From contig JBCDIZ010000003.1 in the NCBI GenBank assembly GCA_038748365.1, positions 62,001-126,000 on the forward strand: DNA of 64,000 bases. The letters run 5' to 3'. The notes under the pieces were generated by a model. That model saw nothing but the letters and a program-made list of their open reading frames with translations. It ran no database searches and was not told the origin of the DNA. Within the stretch, counting starts at the first letter, position 1, and each line of letters starts with the position of its first letter. Shown one piece after another: positions 32,940 to 41,036 of the stretch. This stretch comes from Alterisphingorhabdus sp038748365 (GTDB lineage: Bacteria; Pseudomonadota; Alphaproteobacteria; Sphingomonadales; Sphingomonadaceae). A program made the translations under genes and the position numbers.

Positions 32940-34532
32940 TCAGTCACGCTGCAAGACGGTGTCCTTCGCCTCGGCCAGTTGGCCCGGAAAATCCTGCGTA
33001 TAATGCAAGCCACGGCTTTCCTCCCGCGCCAACGCAGAGGTCACGATCAGGCCAGCGACATCCACCAAATTACGCAATTCGATCACATCCGCCGTCACCC
33101 GGAAATTGCCATAATATTCCTCAACCTCTTCCGCCAGCAGTCGCACCCGGTTCTGTGCCCGCTCCAGCCTTTTGGTGGTGCGGACAATGCCGACATAGTC
33201 CCACATGAAGCGGCGTATCTCTCGCCAGTTATGCTGCACCACCACTTCTTCATCGGAATCCGTGACCCGACTTTCATCCCAGCGGCGCACCATTGGCGGA
33301 GTGGGCATATCATCCCATCTATCGAGAATATCGCGCGCCGCGGCGTCACCGAAGACGAAACATTCGAGCAGGGAATTGGAAGCCAGACGGTTAGCGCCAT
33401 GCAGCCCGGATTCGCTGACTTCGCCGGCAGCATAAAGCCCGTCGAGATCAGTACGCCCTTTCAGATCGATCAACACCCCGCCACAGGTATAATGCTGTGC
33501 CGGCACCACTGGGATCGGCTCTTTGGTAATATCGGTGCCGAGGCTCAGTAGCTTCTCATAGATGGTCGGGAAATGGCCTTTGACGAACTCAGCGGGCTGG
33601 TGGCTGATATCGAGATGGACATAATCAAGGCCCAAGCGTTTGATCTCATGGTCGATTGCGCGTGCCACAACATCGCGCGGTGCCAATTCCAGCCGGTCAT
33701 CAAAATCGGCCATAAAGCGATAGCCGGTATCGGGGATCAGCAAATGCCCGCCCTCACCCCGTACCGCCTCGGTAATCAGGAAGTTTTTGACCTCCAGATT
33801 ATAGAGACAGGTGGGATGAAACTGCATCATCTCCATATTTGAGACACGCGCACCCGCGCGCCAGGCCATAGCGATACCATCCCCCGTGGCGCCGCGCGGT
33901 GCAGTGGAGAAGAGATAGGTCCGCCCTGCCCCGCCGGTCGCCAAAATCGTTGACCGCGCCGTTACCGTCTCGACCCGCCCGGTGCGACGGTTCAGGGTAT
34001 AGGCCCCCCAGATGCGTTCCTCACCAGTCTGGCTTTCCAAATGACGGTCAGCAATCAGATCAATCGCCACCATATCGGGCAAGATGGTGATATTAGGGTT
34101 AGCATTGGCGGCACGCTCCAGTGCCTGCTGTACCGCCCATCCGGTGGCATCATCAACATGCACGATACGGCGATGGCTATGCCCGCCCTCACGCGTCAGG
34201 TGCAGATCATTGTCGCCCTCGCGATTGAATGGCACGCCATAGTCAATCAGCTTGTTGATCGCATCGGGCGCATTCTCGACCACAAATTCCACAGTCTCGC
34301 GCCGGTTAAGCCCGGCTCCGGCAACCATAGTGTCCTCGATATGGCTCCCAAACGTATCGCCCGCCTCCAGCACAGCCGCAATACCACCCTGCGCCCAGGC
34401 GGTGGAGCCACCGGAAATATCCCCTTTGGCGAGCACAAGCACCTTGCGCTCGCTCGCAAGAGCAATGGCAGCGGAAAGGCCAGCCGCGCCGGAACCGATA
34501 ATCAGGGCGTCATATTGGTCGACAATGGTCAT
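32940..34532 (-). CDS. nadB: L-aspartate oxidase
   Basis: First step of aspartate-derived NAD synthesis: FAD-dependent oxidation of aspartate to iminoaspartate. The FAD Rossmann motif GSGAAGLSAAIAL is at the N-terminus, followed by GGSTAWAQGGIAAV, TREGGHSHRRIVH, MQFHPTCLY, TEAVRGEGGHL, and GLYAAGEVSESGLHGANRLASNSLLE. 530 residues is normal. The ATG overlaps the stop of the DUF559 gene (ATGA). The ribosome binding site GGGAGGGGAG is part of a REP-like palindrome. nadA and nadC lie about 20 kb away. Confidence 0.96.
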   Translation of the reverse strand: MTIVDQYDALIIGSGAAGLSAAIALASERKVLVLAKGDISGGSTAWAQGGIAAVLEAGDTFGSHIEDTMVAGAGLNRRETVEFVVENAPDAINKLIDYGVPFNREGDNDLHLTREGGHSHRRIVHVDDATGWAVQQALERAANANPNITILPDMVAIDLIADRHLESQTGEERIWGAYTLNRRTGRVETVTARSTILATGGAGRTYLFSTAPRGATGDGIAMAWRAGARVSNMEMMQFHPTCLYNLEVKNFLITEAVRGEGGHLLIPDTGYRFMADFDDRLELAPRDVVARAIDHEIKRLGLDYVHLDISHQPAEFVKGHFPTIYEKLLSLGTDITKEPIPVVPAQHYTCGGVLIDLKGRTDLDGLYAAGEVSESGLHGANRLASNSLLECFVFGDAAARDILDRWDDMPTPPMVRRWDESRVTDSDEEVVVQHNWREIRRFMWDYVGIVRTTKRLERAQNRVRLLAEEVEEYYGNFRVTADVIELRNLVDVAGLIVTSALAREESRGLHYTQDFPGQLAEAKDTVLQRD

Positions 34533-34963
34533 TTTCTCCCCTCCCGCAGGCGGGAGGGACGCTCCTTAATTCTCCCCTCCCGCAGGCGGGAGGGGCTGGG
34601 GGTGGGCCTATCAAGGCTCTGCAAATATTTCTGAATCTCTACCAACACGCCTTCAACATTCTGAAAAACATTATCATTTGTAAAGCGTATGATGCGATAA
34701 CCTTGCTGCTGAAGATACCGTGTCCGATTGGCATTGGCTTTCTGTGCAGTCTCATGCGAATAGCCATCAAGTTCGATAATCAGCTTTTCTGATCGGCAAA
34801 CAAAGTCACAGACATAAGGATCAATAGGAATTTGTCGGCTTAATTTATAGCCATGCAATTGGCGTTTACTAAGATATTGCCATAGCTTTCTTTCTGCTGG
34901 TGTTGCCTGTCGCCTGAGCTCCTGTGCCCTTTCTGTATTACGAGGTTTGAAGGGACGTCTCAT
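34529..34963 (-). CDS. DUF559 domain protein with a repeat-encoded C-terminal tail
   Basis: 144 residues. The DUF559 core runs from AQELRRQATPAERKLWQYLS through YKLSRQIPIDPYVCDFVC, LIIELDGYSHE (with the Asp and Glu of the PD-(D/E)XK-like site) to GYRIIRFTNDNVFQNVEGVL. After residue ~119 the sequence (PTPSPSRLREGRIKERPSRL) is translated directly from two REP-like palindromes, which accounts for the doubled SRLREGR. The stop overlaps the nadB ATG. Paralogue of 5635-5991, with much lower GC in the core than the flanking nadB gene. No ribosome binding site is seen. Confidence 0.82.
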   Translation of the reverse strand: MRRPFKPRNTERAQELRRQATPAERKLWQYLSKRQLHGYKLSRQIPIDPYVCDFVCRSEKLIIELDGYSHETAQKANANRTRYLQQQGYRIIRFTNDNVFQNVEGVLVEIQKYLQSLDRPTPSPSRLREGRIKERPSRLREGRK

Positions 34964-35029
34964 TTGCTAGCTAACCCGAACTTTATTTCGGGCCCACCCC
35001 TAACCCCTCCCGCCTGCGGGAGGGGGATT
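34536..35029. mobile_element. Candidate mobile unit: DUF559 gene between inverted REP-like repeats (family C)
   Basis: Left side: two palindromes with the core CCTCCCGCAGGCGGGAGG (34540-34557 and 34577-34594), the second followed by GGCTGGGGGTGGGCC. Right side: GGCCCACCCCTAACCCCTCC from 34991, continuing into the palindrome CCTCCCGCCTGCGGGAGG. The two sides are inverted copies over about 35 bp, with tails pointing toward the gene. The unit lies directly between nadB and whatever lay upstream of it. A gene-free pair of the same repeat family is at 31949-32036. Confidence 0.55.
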
Positions 35030-35108
35030 ATACCGCGCGATATAACTACTCTAGTGCAGACGGCAGCTGCTGGGGATGGGATTATCTGCTTCAAATATAG
35101 GAAAACCA

Positions 35109-36074
35109 TTACACACCATCCCGCGTCAGATTGAGGAACACATCCTCCAGATCCGCCTCACGCGTGGTGACATCGACGATCTCCAGCCCGGCATCGCGCG
35201 CAACGCTCAGCACCTGACCGGCATTGGTCTTATCCTTATTATAGCTGATCTCCAGCGTATGCGGGTCGATGAGTTCGGCGCGGTCGAACAGTTCGTGCTG
35301 CGGCGCGCTGGTTATTTCAGAGGCAGTACTGAGCACGATATTTTTCTCGCGCGCCATACCGATCAGGTCCGCGGTGTCCTTCAGCGCCACCACCTTGCCA
35401 TGGTTGATAATCGCGATGCGATCGCACAGCTGTTCGGCTTCTTCGAGATAATGGGTGGTTAGCACTATGGTCACGCCCTGGACATGGAGCGAACGGACAT
35501 AATCCCAAAGCTGTTTGCGCAGATCGATATCCACGCCAGCGGTGGGCTCATCGAGCACCAATATCGGCGGCGAGTGCGCCATCGCCTTGGCCACCAGCAG
35601 CCGCCTTTTCATACCGCCCGAAAGCGAGCGGGCAAAGGCATCGGCCTTGTCTTCGAGCCGTACCGCACGCAGCAATTCCTGTGTCCGCCGTTCGGCTTTG
35701 GGTACGCCATAAAGCCCGGCCTGCACCTCCAACACTTCCTTCGGCGAGAAAAACGGGTCGAAAATGATCTCCTGTGGCACAATACCGATACTGGCTTTGG
35801 CATTGCGCGGATTATCGCTGATATCAAAACCCCAGATGCTGGCTGATCCGCCAGACTTGTTCACCAGTCCGGCTAAAATATTGATCAGCGTCGATTTGCC
35901 GGCACCATTGGGACCAAGCAGGCCGAATATCTCACCGCGCCGGACCTCAAAGCTGACACTGTCGAGCGCTTTTTTCGGGGCAGTTTTCTTGTCACCCGCA
36001 TAGGTCTTGCTAAGCTGGTTAATCGCAATCGCCGGGATGGCGTCGCTTTGCGCGAGAGTGGTGGCTTGATTCAT
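35109..36074 (-). CDS. ABC transporter ATP-binding protein (ABC-2/NodI-like)
   Basis: 321 residues. Walker A GPNGAGKST, signature LSGGMKRRLLVAKAMAH, Walker B ILVLDEPTAGVD, and the H-loop in VLTTHYLEEAEQL are all present, so it should hydrolyse ATP. The C-terminal ~90 residues are a DrrA/NodI-type extension. No permease gene adjoins it, so its partner is elsewhere or has been separated by the DUF559 insertion. The start at 36074 (MNQATTLAQS) is chosen; the frame goes on to 36134. Drug or polysaccharide export is typical for the group. Confidence 0.9.
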   Translation of the reverse strand: MNQATTLAQSDAIPAIAINQLSKTYAGDKKTAPKKALDSVSFEVRRGEIFGLLGPNGAGKSTLINILAGLVNKSGGSASIWGFDISDNPRNAKASIGIVPQEIIFDPFFSPKEVLEVQAGLYGVPKAERRTQELLRAVRLEDKADAFARSLSGGMKRRLLVAKAMAHSPPILVLDEPTAGVDIDLRKQLWDYVRSLHVQGVTIVLTTHYLEEAEQLCDRIAIINHGKVVALKDTADLIGMAREKNIVLSTASEITSAPQHELFDRAELIDPHTLEISYNKDKTNAGQVLSVARDAGLEIVDVTTREADLEDVFLNLTRDGV

Positions 36075-36182
36075 GGCCAAGCCCTTAGCCCGATCTGATG
36101 GAATACGGCAAGCAATGTGCTGGAGATGTAGCAAAATCTGTTCCGGTTAATGCTGTAATAACCATCTATTCTACGCTCATCA

Positions 36183-36190
36183 TTAACCAT
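36183..36190. promoter_or_regulatory. TTAACCAT motif upstream of the first DUF4402 gene (possible CtrA half site)
   Basis: TTAACCAT at 36183-36190, 71 bp before the chosen start. Its neighbour CATTAACC (36181-36188) forms an inverted pair with GGTTAATG at 36145-36152. CtrA of alphaproteobacteria binds TTAA-N7-TTAA and TTAACCAT-like half sites. Short motif, so the evidence is weak; the same motif precedes the second DUF4402 gene. Confidence 0.3.
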
Positions 36191-36260
36191 GTTACTCAAC
36201 TATAATTTGTCTGAACTTCACTAATATGTGCCGCTTGGAGGACGAATTGGGGAATATCGC

Positions 36261-36788
36261 GTGAGACCAGACACACGGAAAATGCAATCGATGCTGCGCC
36301 TTTGTGGCCTGACATTATGTGGAACATTGCTTCCGCTCAATTCAGCCTTTGCACAGGAAGAGGGCCGTGCTGATGTCACCATTCGTGCTGCGGTGACGGT
36401 AGAGAACAATCAGGGGCTGGACTTTGGCCGCATCATTCCCGGCACTGGCAACAGCCGTATCCGGATCAATCCGAGAAATGGCAATCTGACCATATTGGGC
36501 AATGCTGTCGCCGCCGGCGGTACACCGGATCGCGCCCTGTTCTCGGTCCGCGGCAGCAACAATCAGCGGGTACGCATCAGCCTGAACCAACGACGTGTTA
36601 CTCTCACTCGCGATGGTGGCAGCGAGACAATGAGACTCAACCGTTTCCGTCTCGATGGCCGTCGCAACCGGCTACTTGATAATACAGGTGATCTGGATTT
36701 CGCTGTCGGCGGACAGCTCAGAGTGCGCCGCAATCAGGCCGCTGGTGTCTATCGCGGGACGTTCAATGTCACGGTCGATTATTTCTGA
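36261..36788 (+). CDS. Secreted DUF4402 domain protein (first of two)
   Basis: 175 residues from a GTG at 36261 with GGGGA six bp before; an in-frame GTG at 36228 would add 11 residues. A signal peptide ends at about NSAFAQE. The mature part is a ~130-residue beta-rich DUF4402 domain: AAVTVENNQGLDFGRIIPG, the VTLTRDGGSETMRL segment, and the closing AAGVYRGTFNVTVDYF. DUF4402 proteins resemble secreted or pilus-like subunits; the role is not established. The same ending (YxGTFxxTVxYF) is seen in the next gene. Confidence 0.8.
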   Translation: MRPDTRKMQSMLRLCGLTLCGTLLPLNSAFAQEEGRADVTIRAAVTVENNQGLDFGRIIPGTGNSRIRINPRNGNLTILGNAVAAGGTPDRALFSVRGSNNQRVRISLNQRRVTLTRDGGSETMRLNRFRLDGRRNRLLDNTGDLDFAVGGQLRVRRNQAAGVYRGTFNVTVDYF

Positions 36789-36855
36789 TCACCAGCGCAA
36801 CCCGGTTGCTCAGATAAGCGATTATCAAAAACCGGTGGCGATATCCTAATATCGG

Positions 36856-36863
36856 TTAACCAT
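36856..36863. promoter_or_regulatory. TTAACCAT motif upstream of the second DUF4402 gene (possible CtrA half site)
   Basis: TTAACCAT at 36856-36863, 45 bp before the second DUF4402 start, inside GGTTAACC. It parallels the motif before the first DUF4402 gene. Binding is not shown. Confidence 0.3.
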
Positions 36864-36907
36864 ATCGTATAGCCAATATTTACCATCATCGGGCTATAGC
36901 ATTCCCC

Positions 36908-37453
36908 ATGACCAGAAAAGATATCGCAAAGGCCGTGGTGGGACACGGCCTGCGCACTCGCCTTTACGCAGCCGCCCTTATGGCTGTCTTATTCTTTGCT
37001 ATCGGCACAGCTGCGCATGCGCAGGAGCGTGCCGAGGCGCAGGCTGTGACCCTGCAGCCCTTGTCGATCGTCAATCTCAGCGATCTGGAATTCGGCACGT
37101 TGATCTCAGGCGACAGTGCGGGCACGGTTGTTATCAACCCGAATAATGACAACCGCACCGTTAGCGGTGGCGTCACCGGCGGTGCCAATGGCGGCGCAGC
37201 GGCGCGATTCTTGACCTATGGCGGGCCGCTGCAATTTATCTTTGTCACCCGTGGGCCCTTCCCGGTGCTAACGCGTGAGGGTGGCAGCGAGACCATGAAT
37301 GTCGATCTGCTGACGCTTAACGGCTCGACATTCCGCTTTCTTGATGAGGCAGGCCTGCTCGATTTGCGGGTCGGTGGCCGCCTCAATGTCGGCGCCAATC
37401 AGGCACCGGGGCGCTATAGCGGTACCTTCGAGATTACCGTTACCTATTTCTGA
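36908..37453 (+). CDS. Secreted DUF4402 domain protein (second of two)
   Basis: 181 residues. A long N-terminal region (MTRKDIAKAVVGHGLRTRLY) precedes the hydrophobic part of the signal peptide, which ends at AAHAQE. Domain: LSIVNLSDLEFGTLISGDS, VLTREGGSETMNVDLLTLNG, and PGRYSGTFEITVTYF. The TREGGSETM segment corresponds to TRDGGSETM in the neighbour, and both finish in F, so the two are paralogues 119 bp apart. Likely surface or periplasmic; no chaperone/usher genes are nearby. Confidence 0.82.
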   Translation: MTRKDIAKAVVGHGLRTRLYAAALMAVLFFAIGTAAHAQERAEAQAVTLQPLSIVNLSDLEFGTLISGDSAGTVVINPNNDNRTVSGGVTGGANGGAAARFLTYGGPLQFIFVTRGPFPVLTREGGSETMNVDLLTLNGSTFRFLDEAGLLDLRVGGRLNVGANQAPGRYSGTFEITVTYF

Positions 37454-37532
37454 TAACAGCATATCCGGCTTTTGTTTGCGCATCGGCATTATCGCCCTTG
37501 CGATTAATGCTGCCCGGCTCTAAATCGCAACC

Positions 37533-37742
37533 ATGATCGACAACCCGGAAACTGTTCACGTCAATCAGACTCGCGTCTCCTGCGATGGCGCCAGCGATAT
37601 TCCCGGCGGCGCCGCGCTCGGCCATCCGCGTGTGTGGCTGGAGATTGACGAAAAAGGCTATGTCGATTGTGGCTATTGCGACCGGCGCTTCATCCTGATC
37701 GGTGGCCCGGCGGATACGGAAGCCGTTAAAGAGGACGCCTAA
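37533..37742 (+). CDS. Zinc-finger CHCC domain protein
   Basis: 69 residues. The Cys at VSCDG, His in GHPRVWLEI, and the Cys pair in VDCGYCDRRF match the zf-CHCC family, related to the NDUFS6-type zinc subunit of mitochondrial complex I. In alphaproteobacteria such proteins are small soluble zinc proteins that may associate with complex I. It stands alone between DUF4402 and tldD. Confidence 0.88.
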   Translation: MIDNPETVHVNQTRVSCDGASDIPGGAALGHPRVWLEIDEKGYVDCGYCDRRFILIGGPADTEAVKEDA

Positions 37743-37764
37743 GCGCGCCTCCAAACCGTTAACC

Positions 37765-37854
37765 CTGAGCCTGTCGAAAGGTGTCTATCGGCATAGCGCC
37801 ATATTGAGAAACGGGGTTGATGCTTCGCATCGTCTTCGACCCCGACACGCTCAG
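37765..37854. repeat. Inverted pair of CTGAGCCTGTCG repeats
   Basis: CTGAGCCTGTCG (37765-37776) and CGACACGCTCAG (37843-37854) are inverted copies matching at 11 of 12 positions. Between them is a perfect small hairpin GATGC-TTC-GCATC (37819-37831). The CTGAGCCTGTCGAA word is a common dispersed repeat in sphingomonad-type genomes; a related word, CTGAGCTTGCGAAGG, appears at 5598-5612. It lies just upstream of tldD. Confidence 0.65.
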
Positions 37855-37927
37855 CCCTGACTGTTTTGGTTTAGAGCCAAAGCAAAAAATCATAGGACCG
37901 TCTGCATTTCCTGACTATGTTAGGAGC

Positions 37928-39355
37928 ATGACTGTATTAACAAACCCGATCGACCATATCTTCACTGATGGCGCGCTGGACGCTGACCGCGCGCAACAGC
38001 TCACCCATGAGGCGCTGAAAAGCTGCGATGATGGTGAGCTCTATCTGCAATATGCCGCCAGTGAGAGCTTTGTCTTTGACGATGGCCGACTGAAAATGGC
38101 CGATTATTCAACCGATCGCGGCTTCGGTCTGCGGGGTGTTTCCGGCGAGATGACTGGTTTTGCCCATAGCACCGATGTCAGCGAGGCAGGCATCCGTCGT
38201 GCCGCCGAGACACTCAAGCTGCTCGATACCGGTACGCAGATGGCTAAGCCGCCACACACCAGCAATCGGCACCATTATACCGATGACAATCCGCTGACTG
38301 CCGTGCCTTTCTCTGACAAGGTGGCGCTGCTGGAAAAGATTGACGCTGCTGCCCGCGCACGTGATCCACGTGTCGCGCAGGTTTCGGCAAGCCTGTTGGC
38401 CAGCTGGTCAGTCGTCTCGATCATCCGTCCAGACGGCTTTCAGGCCGTAGATGTGCGGCCTTTGGTGCGACTCAATGTCGGTATTATCGCCGAGAGCAAT
38501 GGCCGCCGTGAGACCGGCAATTTCGGCTTTGGTGGGCGCTATCTTTACGATCGACTGTTCGAGGAAAGCGCGTGGAACCGCGCGATTGATGAATCGCTGG
38601 CCCAGGCGCTGGTCAATCTGGAAAGTGTCGATGCGCCCGCAGGCGAGATGACCGTATTGCTCGGCCCAGGCTGGCCCGGCGTATTGCTGCACGAGGCAGT
38701 GGGTCACGGGCTTGAAGGCGATTTCAACCGCAAGGGCACCAGCACCTTTTCCGGACGTATCGGTGAGCAGGTGGCGGCCAAGGGCGTCACCGTGGTCGAT
38801 GATGGCAGCATTACCGACCGGCGCGGTTCGCTCTCCATCGATGATGAAGGCACGCCGACACAGGAAAATGTGCTGATCGAGGATGGTATCCTTAAAGGCT
38901 ATATGCAGGACCGGCTCAACGCGCGGCTAATGGGTGTTGCGCCCACCGGCAATGGGCGGCGCGAAAGCTATGGTCATGCACCAATGCCACGTATGACCAA
39001 CACCTTTATGCGCGCGGGCAATGATGATCCCAAAGAACTGCTGAGCCGCGTCAAAAACGGTATCTTCGCCAAAAGCTTTGGCGGCGGTCAGGTCGATATT
39101 GTTTCGGGCAAATTCGTCTTCTCCTGCACTGAGGCCTATAAGGTCGAAGACGGCAAACTGGGCGCACCAATCAAAGGCGCCACGCTGATCGGCGATGGCC
39201 CGACAGTGATGGAGCGCGTTATCGGCATCGGCAATGATATGGAGCTGGACGAAGGCGTCGGCATTTGCGGCAAGGCGGGCCAGTCGGTCCCCGCCGGTGT
39301 CGGCCAGCCGACTTTGCTGGTCGATGGTATTACTGTAGGTGGCACGGCGGCGTAA
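37928..39355 (+). CDS. tldD: TldD metalloprotease
   Basis: 475 residues. TldD with PmbA (TldE) forms a zinc-dependent protease that trims unfolded or modified peptides. Key segment: GWPGVLLHEAVGHGLEGDFNRK, with the HExxxH zinc motif (HEAVGH) and a downstream ligand Cys (KFVFSCTEAYKVEDG). The C-terminal VGVGQPTLLVDGITVGG-like stretch is typical. The start at 37928 (MTVLTNPI) follows TTAGGAG; the frame to 37817 passes through the repeat and is rejected. The partner pmbA is not in the window. Confidence 0.96.
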   Translation: MTVLTNPIDHIFTDGALDADRAQQLTHEALKSCDDGELYLQYAASESFVFDDGRLKMADYSTDRGFGLRGVSGEMTGFAHSTDVSEAGIRRAAETLKLLDTGTQMAKPPHTSNRHHYTDDNPLTAVPFSDKVALLEKIDAAARARDPRVAQVSASLLASWSVVSIIRPDGFQAVDVRPLVRLNVGIIAESNGRRETGNFGFGGRYLYDRLFEESAWNRAIDESLAQALVNLESVDAPAGEMTVLLGPGWPGVLLHEAVGHGLEGDFNRKGTSTFSGRIGEQVAAKGVTVVDDGSITDRRGSLSIDDEGTPTQENVLIEDGILKGYMQDRLNARLMGVAPTGNGRRESYGHAPMPRMTNTFMRAGNDDPKELLSRVKNGIFAKSFGGGQVDIVSGKFVFSCTEAYKVEDGKLGAPIKGATLIGDGPTVMERVIGIGNDMELDEGVGICGKAGQSVPAGVGQPTLLVDGITVGGTAA

Positions 39356-39367
39356 GGCTAAAGCGAT

Positions 39368-39934
39368 ATGGCTGAATTTTTCGACGCGCTGACAGACAAG
39401 CATATCGCCATGATTGGCAAACAGCCGCTGTTCTTTGTGACTACCGCCTGTGCCGAGGGCCGGATCAATCTCTCTCCCAAGGGGCTGGATACCTTCCGCG
39501 TACTGGACAATAATCGTGTTGCCTATCTCGATCTTGGCGGCTCGGGCAATGAGACCCAGGCGCATCTCACTGCTGATGGCCGGATCACCATTATGTTCTG
39601 CAATTTTGAGAACCCGGCCTTGATCCTACGGCTCTATGGCCATGGCAAAGCCATTCTGCCTCAGGATGATGACTGGGATTCCCTGATCGGTAATTTTACG
39701 CTTTTGCCCGGTACAAGGCAGATTTTCGACATCACCGTTGACAGTGTCCAGACAAGTTGCGGCTGGGGTGTGCCGCATATGGAACTGGCGCGCGAACGCG
39801 AAACGCTGACCAAATATCATGCGGCACAGGACCCGATAGCGCGGCTGGCAAAAATCAGCGGACGAACCCAGAGCATTGATGGCTTGCCAGTCAGGGTGCA
39901 AAGCTCCATGCCGCATGCTGAAGACAAGACTTGA
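39368..39934 (+). CDS. Pyridoxamine 5'-phosphate oxidase family protein
   Basis: 188 residues. The N-terminal IAMIGKQPLFFVTTACAEGRINLSPKG and VAYLDLGGSGNETQAHL segments match the split-barrel flavin-binding PNPOx-like family. The middle ITIMFCNFENPALILRLYG and the later TSCGWGVPHMEL are typical of its general stress/oxidoreductase branch. The substrate is unknown; it need not act on pyridoxine. 12 bp after tldD and 6 bp before the next gene, so probably one transcript from tldD on. Confidence 0.88.
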   Translation: MAEFFDALTDKHIAMIGKQPLFFVTTACAEGRINLSPKGLDTFRVLDNNRVAYLDLGGSGNETQAHLTADGRITIMFCNFENPALILRLYGHGKAILPQDDDWDSLIGNFTLLPGTRQIFDITVDSVQTSCGWGVPHMELARERETLTKYHAAQDPIARLAKISGRTQSIDGLPVRVQSSMPHAEDKT

Positions 39935-39940
39935 ACAGCT

Positions 39941-40198
39941 ATGTCGCTCGTCACCATCGCCGAATATGCCGACCGTTTACAGGCCGATCTCGCCAGGCTG
40001 AAGCTATTTGGTGAAGGCATTGAGGCGCATATCATGGATGGTGGCATGGCCAGCCTCGGCCTCGGCTTTATGACCCCGGCGCGGCTAATGGTGCTGAAAG
40101 AGGATGAGCAGCAGGCGCGCAATGTGCTGACTGCCCATGAAGCAGCAGAACGCGACGCGCCCGATGCACGACCAGGCCCAAAGGATATCTGGTCATGA
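39941..40198 (+). CDS. DUF2007 domain protein
   Basis: 85 residues: LVTIAEYADRLQADLARLKLFGEGIEAHI then LGFMTPARLMVLKEDEQQARNVL is the DUF2007 (putative signal-transducing) ferredoxin-like fold seen as a stand-alone small protein. The role is unknown. It overlaps the patatin gene start by 4 bp (ATGA), so the two are probably translated together. Confidence 0.82.
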   Translation: MSLVTIAEYADRLQADLARLKLFGEGIEAHIMDGGMASLGLGFMTPARLMVLKEDEQQARNVLTAHEAAERDAPDARPGPKDIWS

Positions 40199-40998
40199 AA
40201 ATAAGCCTGGCTCTGGGCGGTGGTGCCGGACTAGGCTGGGCGCATATTGGCGTGATCCATGCGCTGGAGGAACAAGGCATCACCATCAGTGCAATTGCCG
40301 GCACCTCCATAGGCGCGATTGTCGGTGCCTGTTATGCAGCCGGAAAGCTGGAGGCGCTGGAAGATGTTGCCCGTTCCACCAGCATTATCGACATGTTGCG
40401 CTATATCGATCCGCATTGGAAGCGTGGCGCGATCATCGGCGGCAAGCAGATTGAACGCCGCCTGATCGAACATCTGGGCGAGCCCGATTTTGCTGATCTC
40501 TCTATTCCCGTAGCCACAGTTGGCGCCGATCTGATTACTGGCAAAACGGTGATTATGGATGCAGGTCCGGTTTTACCTGCGGTGCGCGCCTCAATGTCGC
40601 TGCCCGGTATCTTCCCGCCGGTCGAGCGCGACGGCATGGTGCTGGTCGATGGCGGCGCATGCATGCCGGTGCCGGTGCGCCCCGCGCGCGAGTTGGCGCC
40701 CGACCTGCCCTGTGTCGCGGTCAGCCTGCAAAGCGATTATGTCCGCCGCGCCGAAGCCGCAGGCATTGGCGATGAAAGCAGCCGCAAGCCCGGCAGTGTC
40801 GCCGTGGTCAAGGCCTCGGTTGGCCTGTCGCTGGCCAATCTGGCGCGCTACTCGCTCGAACGTGACCCCCCCGATCTGTTACTCCCTTTGAGCGTTGGCC
40901 ATATCGACATTCAGGACTTTACCAAGGCCGATGAATTGATCGCTATCGGCCATGATGAGGCACAGAATATTCTGGAAAAACTACCTCTGGCGACATGA
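40195..40998 (+). CDS. Patatin-like phospholipase (RssA/NTE type)
   Basis: 267 residues. The oxyanion hole GGGAGLGWAHIGVI at the N-terminus, nucleophile elbow GTSIG (Ser of the Ser-Asp dyad), and the DGG motif (VLVDGGACMPVPV) with the catalytic Asp are in order. Cytoplasmic lipid acyl hydrolase; the lipid substrate is unknown. The C-terminus ends in AQNILEKLPLAT. A short T-rich hairpin lies past the stop, before the amtB promoter. Confidence 0.9.
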   Translation: MKISLALGGGAGLGWAHIGVIHALEEQGITISAIAGTSIGAIVGACYAAGKLEALEDVARSTSIIDMLRYIDPHWKRGAIIGGKQIERRLIEHLGEPDFADLSIPVATVGADLITGKTVIMDAGPVLPAVRASMSLPGIFPPVERDGMVLVDGGACMPVPVRPARELAPDLPCVAVSLQSDYVRRAEAAGIGDESSRKPGSVAVVKASVGLSLANLARYSLERDPPDLLLPLSVGHIDIQDFTKADELIAIGHDEAQNILEKLPLAT

Positions 40999-41036
40999 TC
41001 TTACAGAAAACGCCATTGCCTCGAAATTGAGCAATA

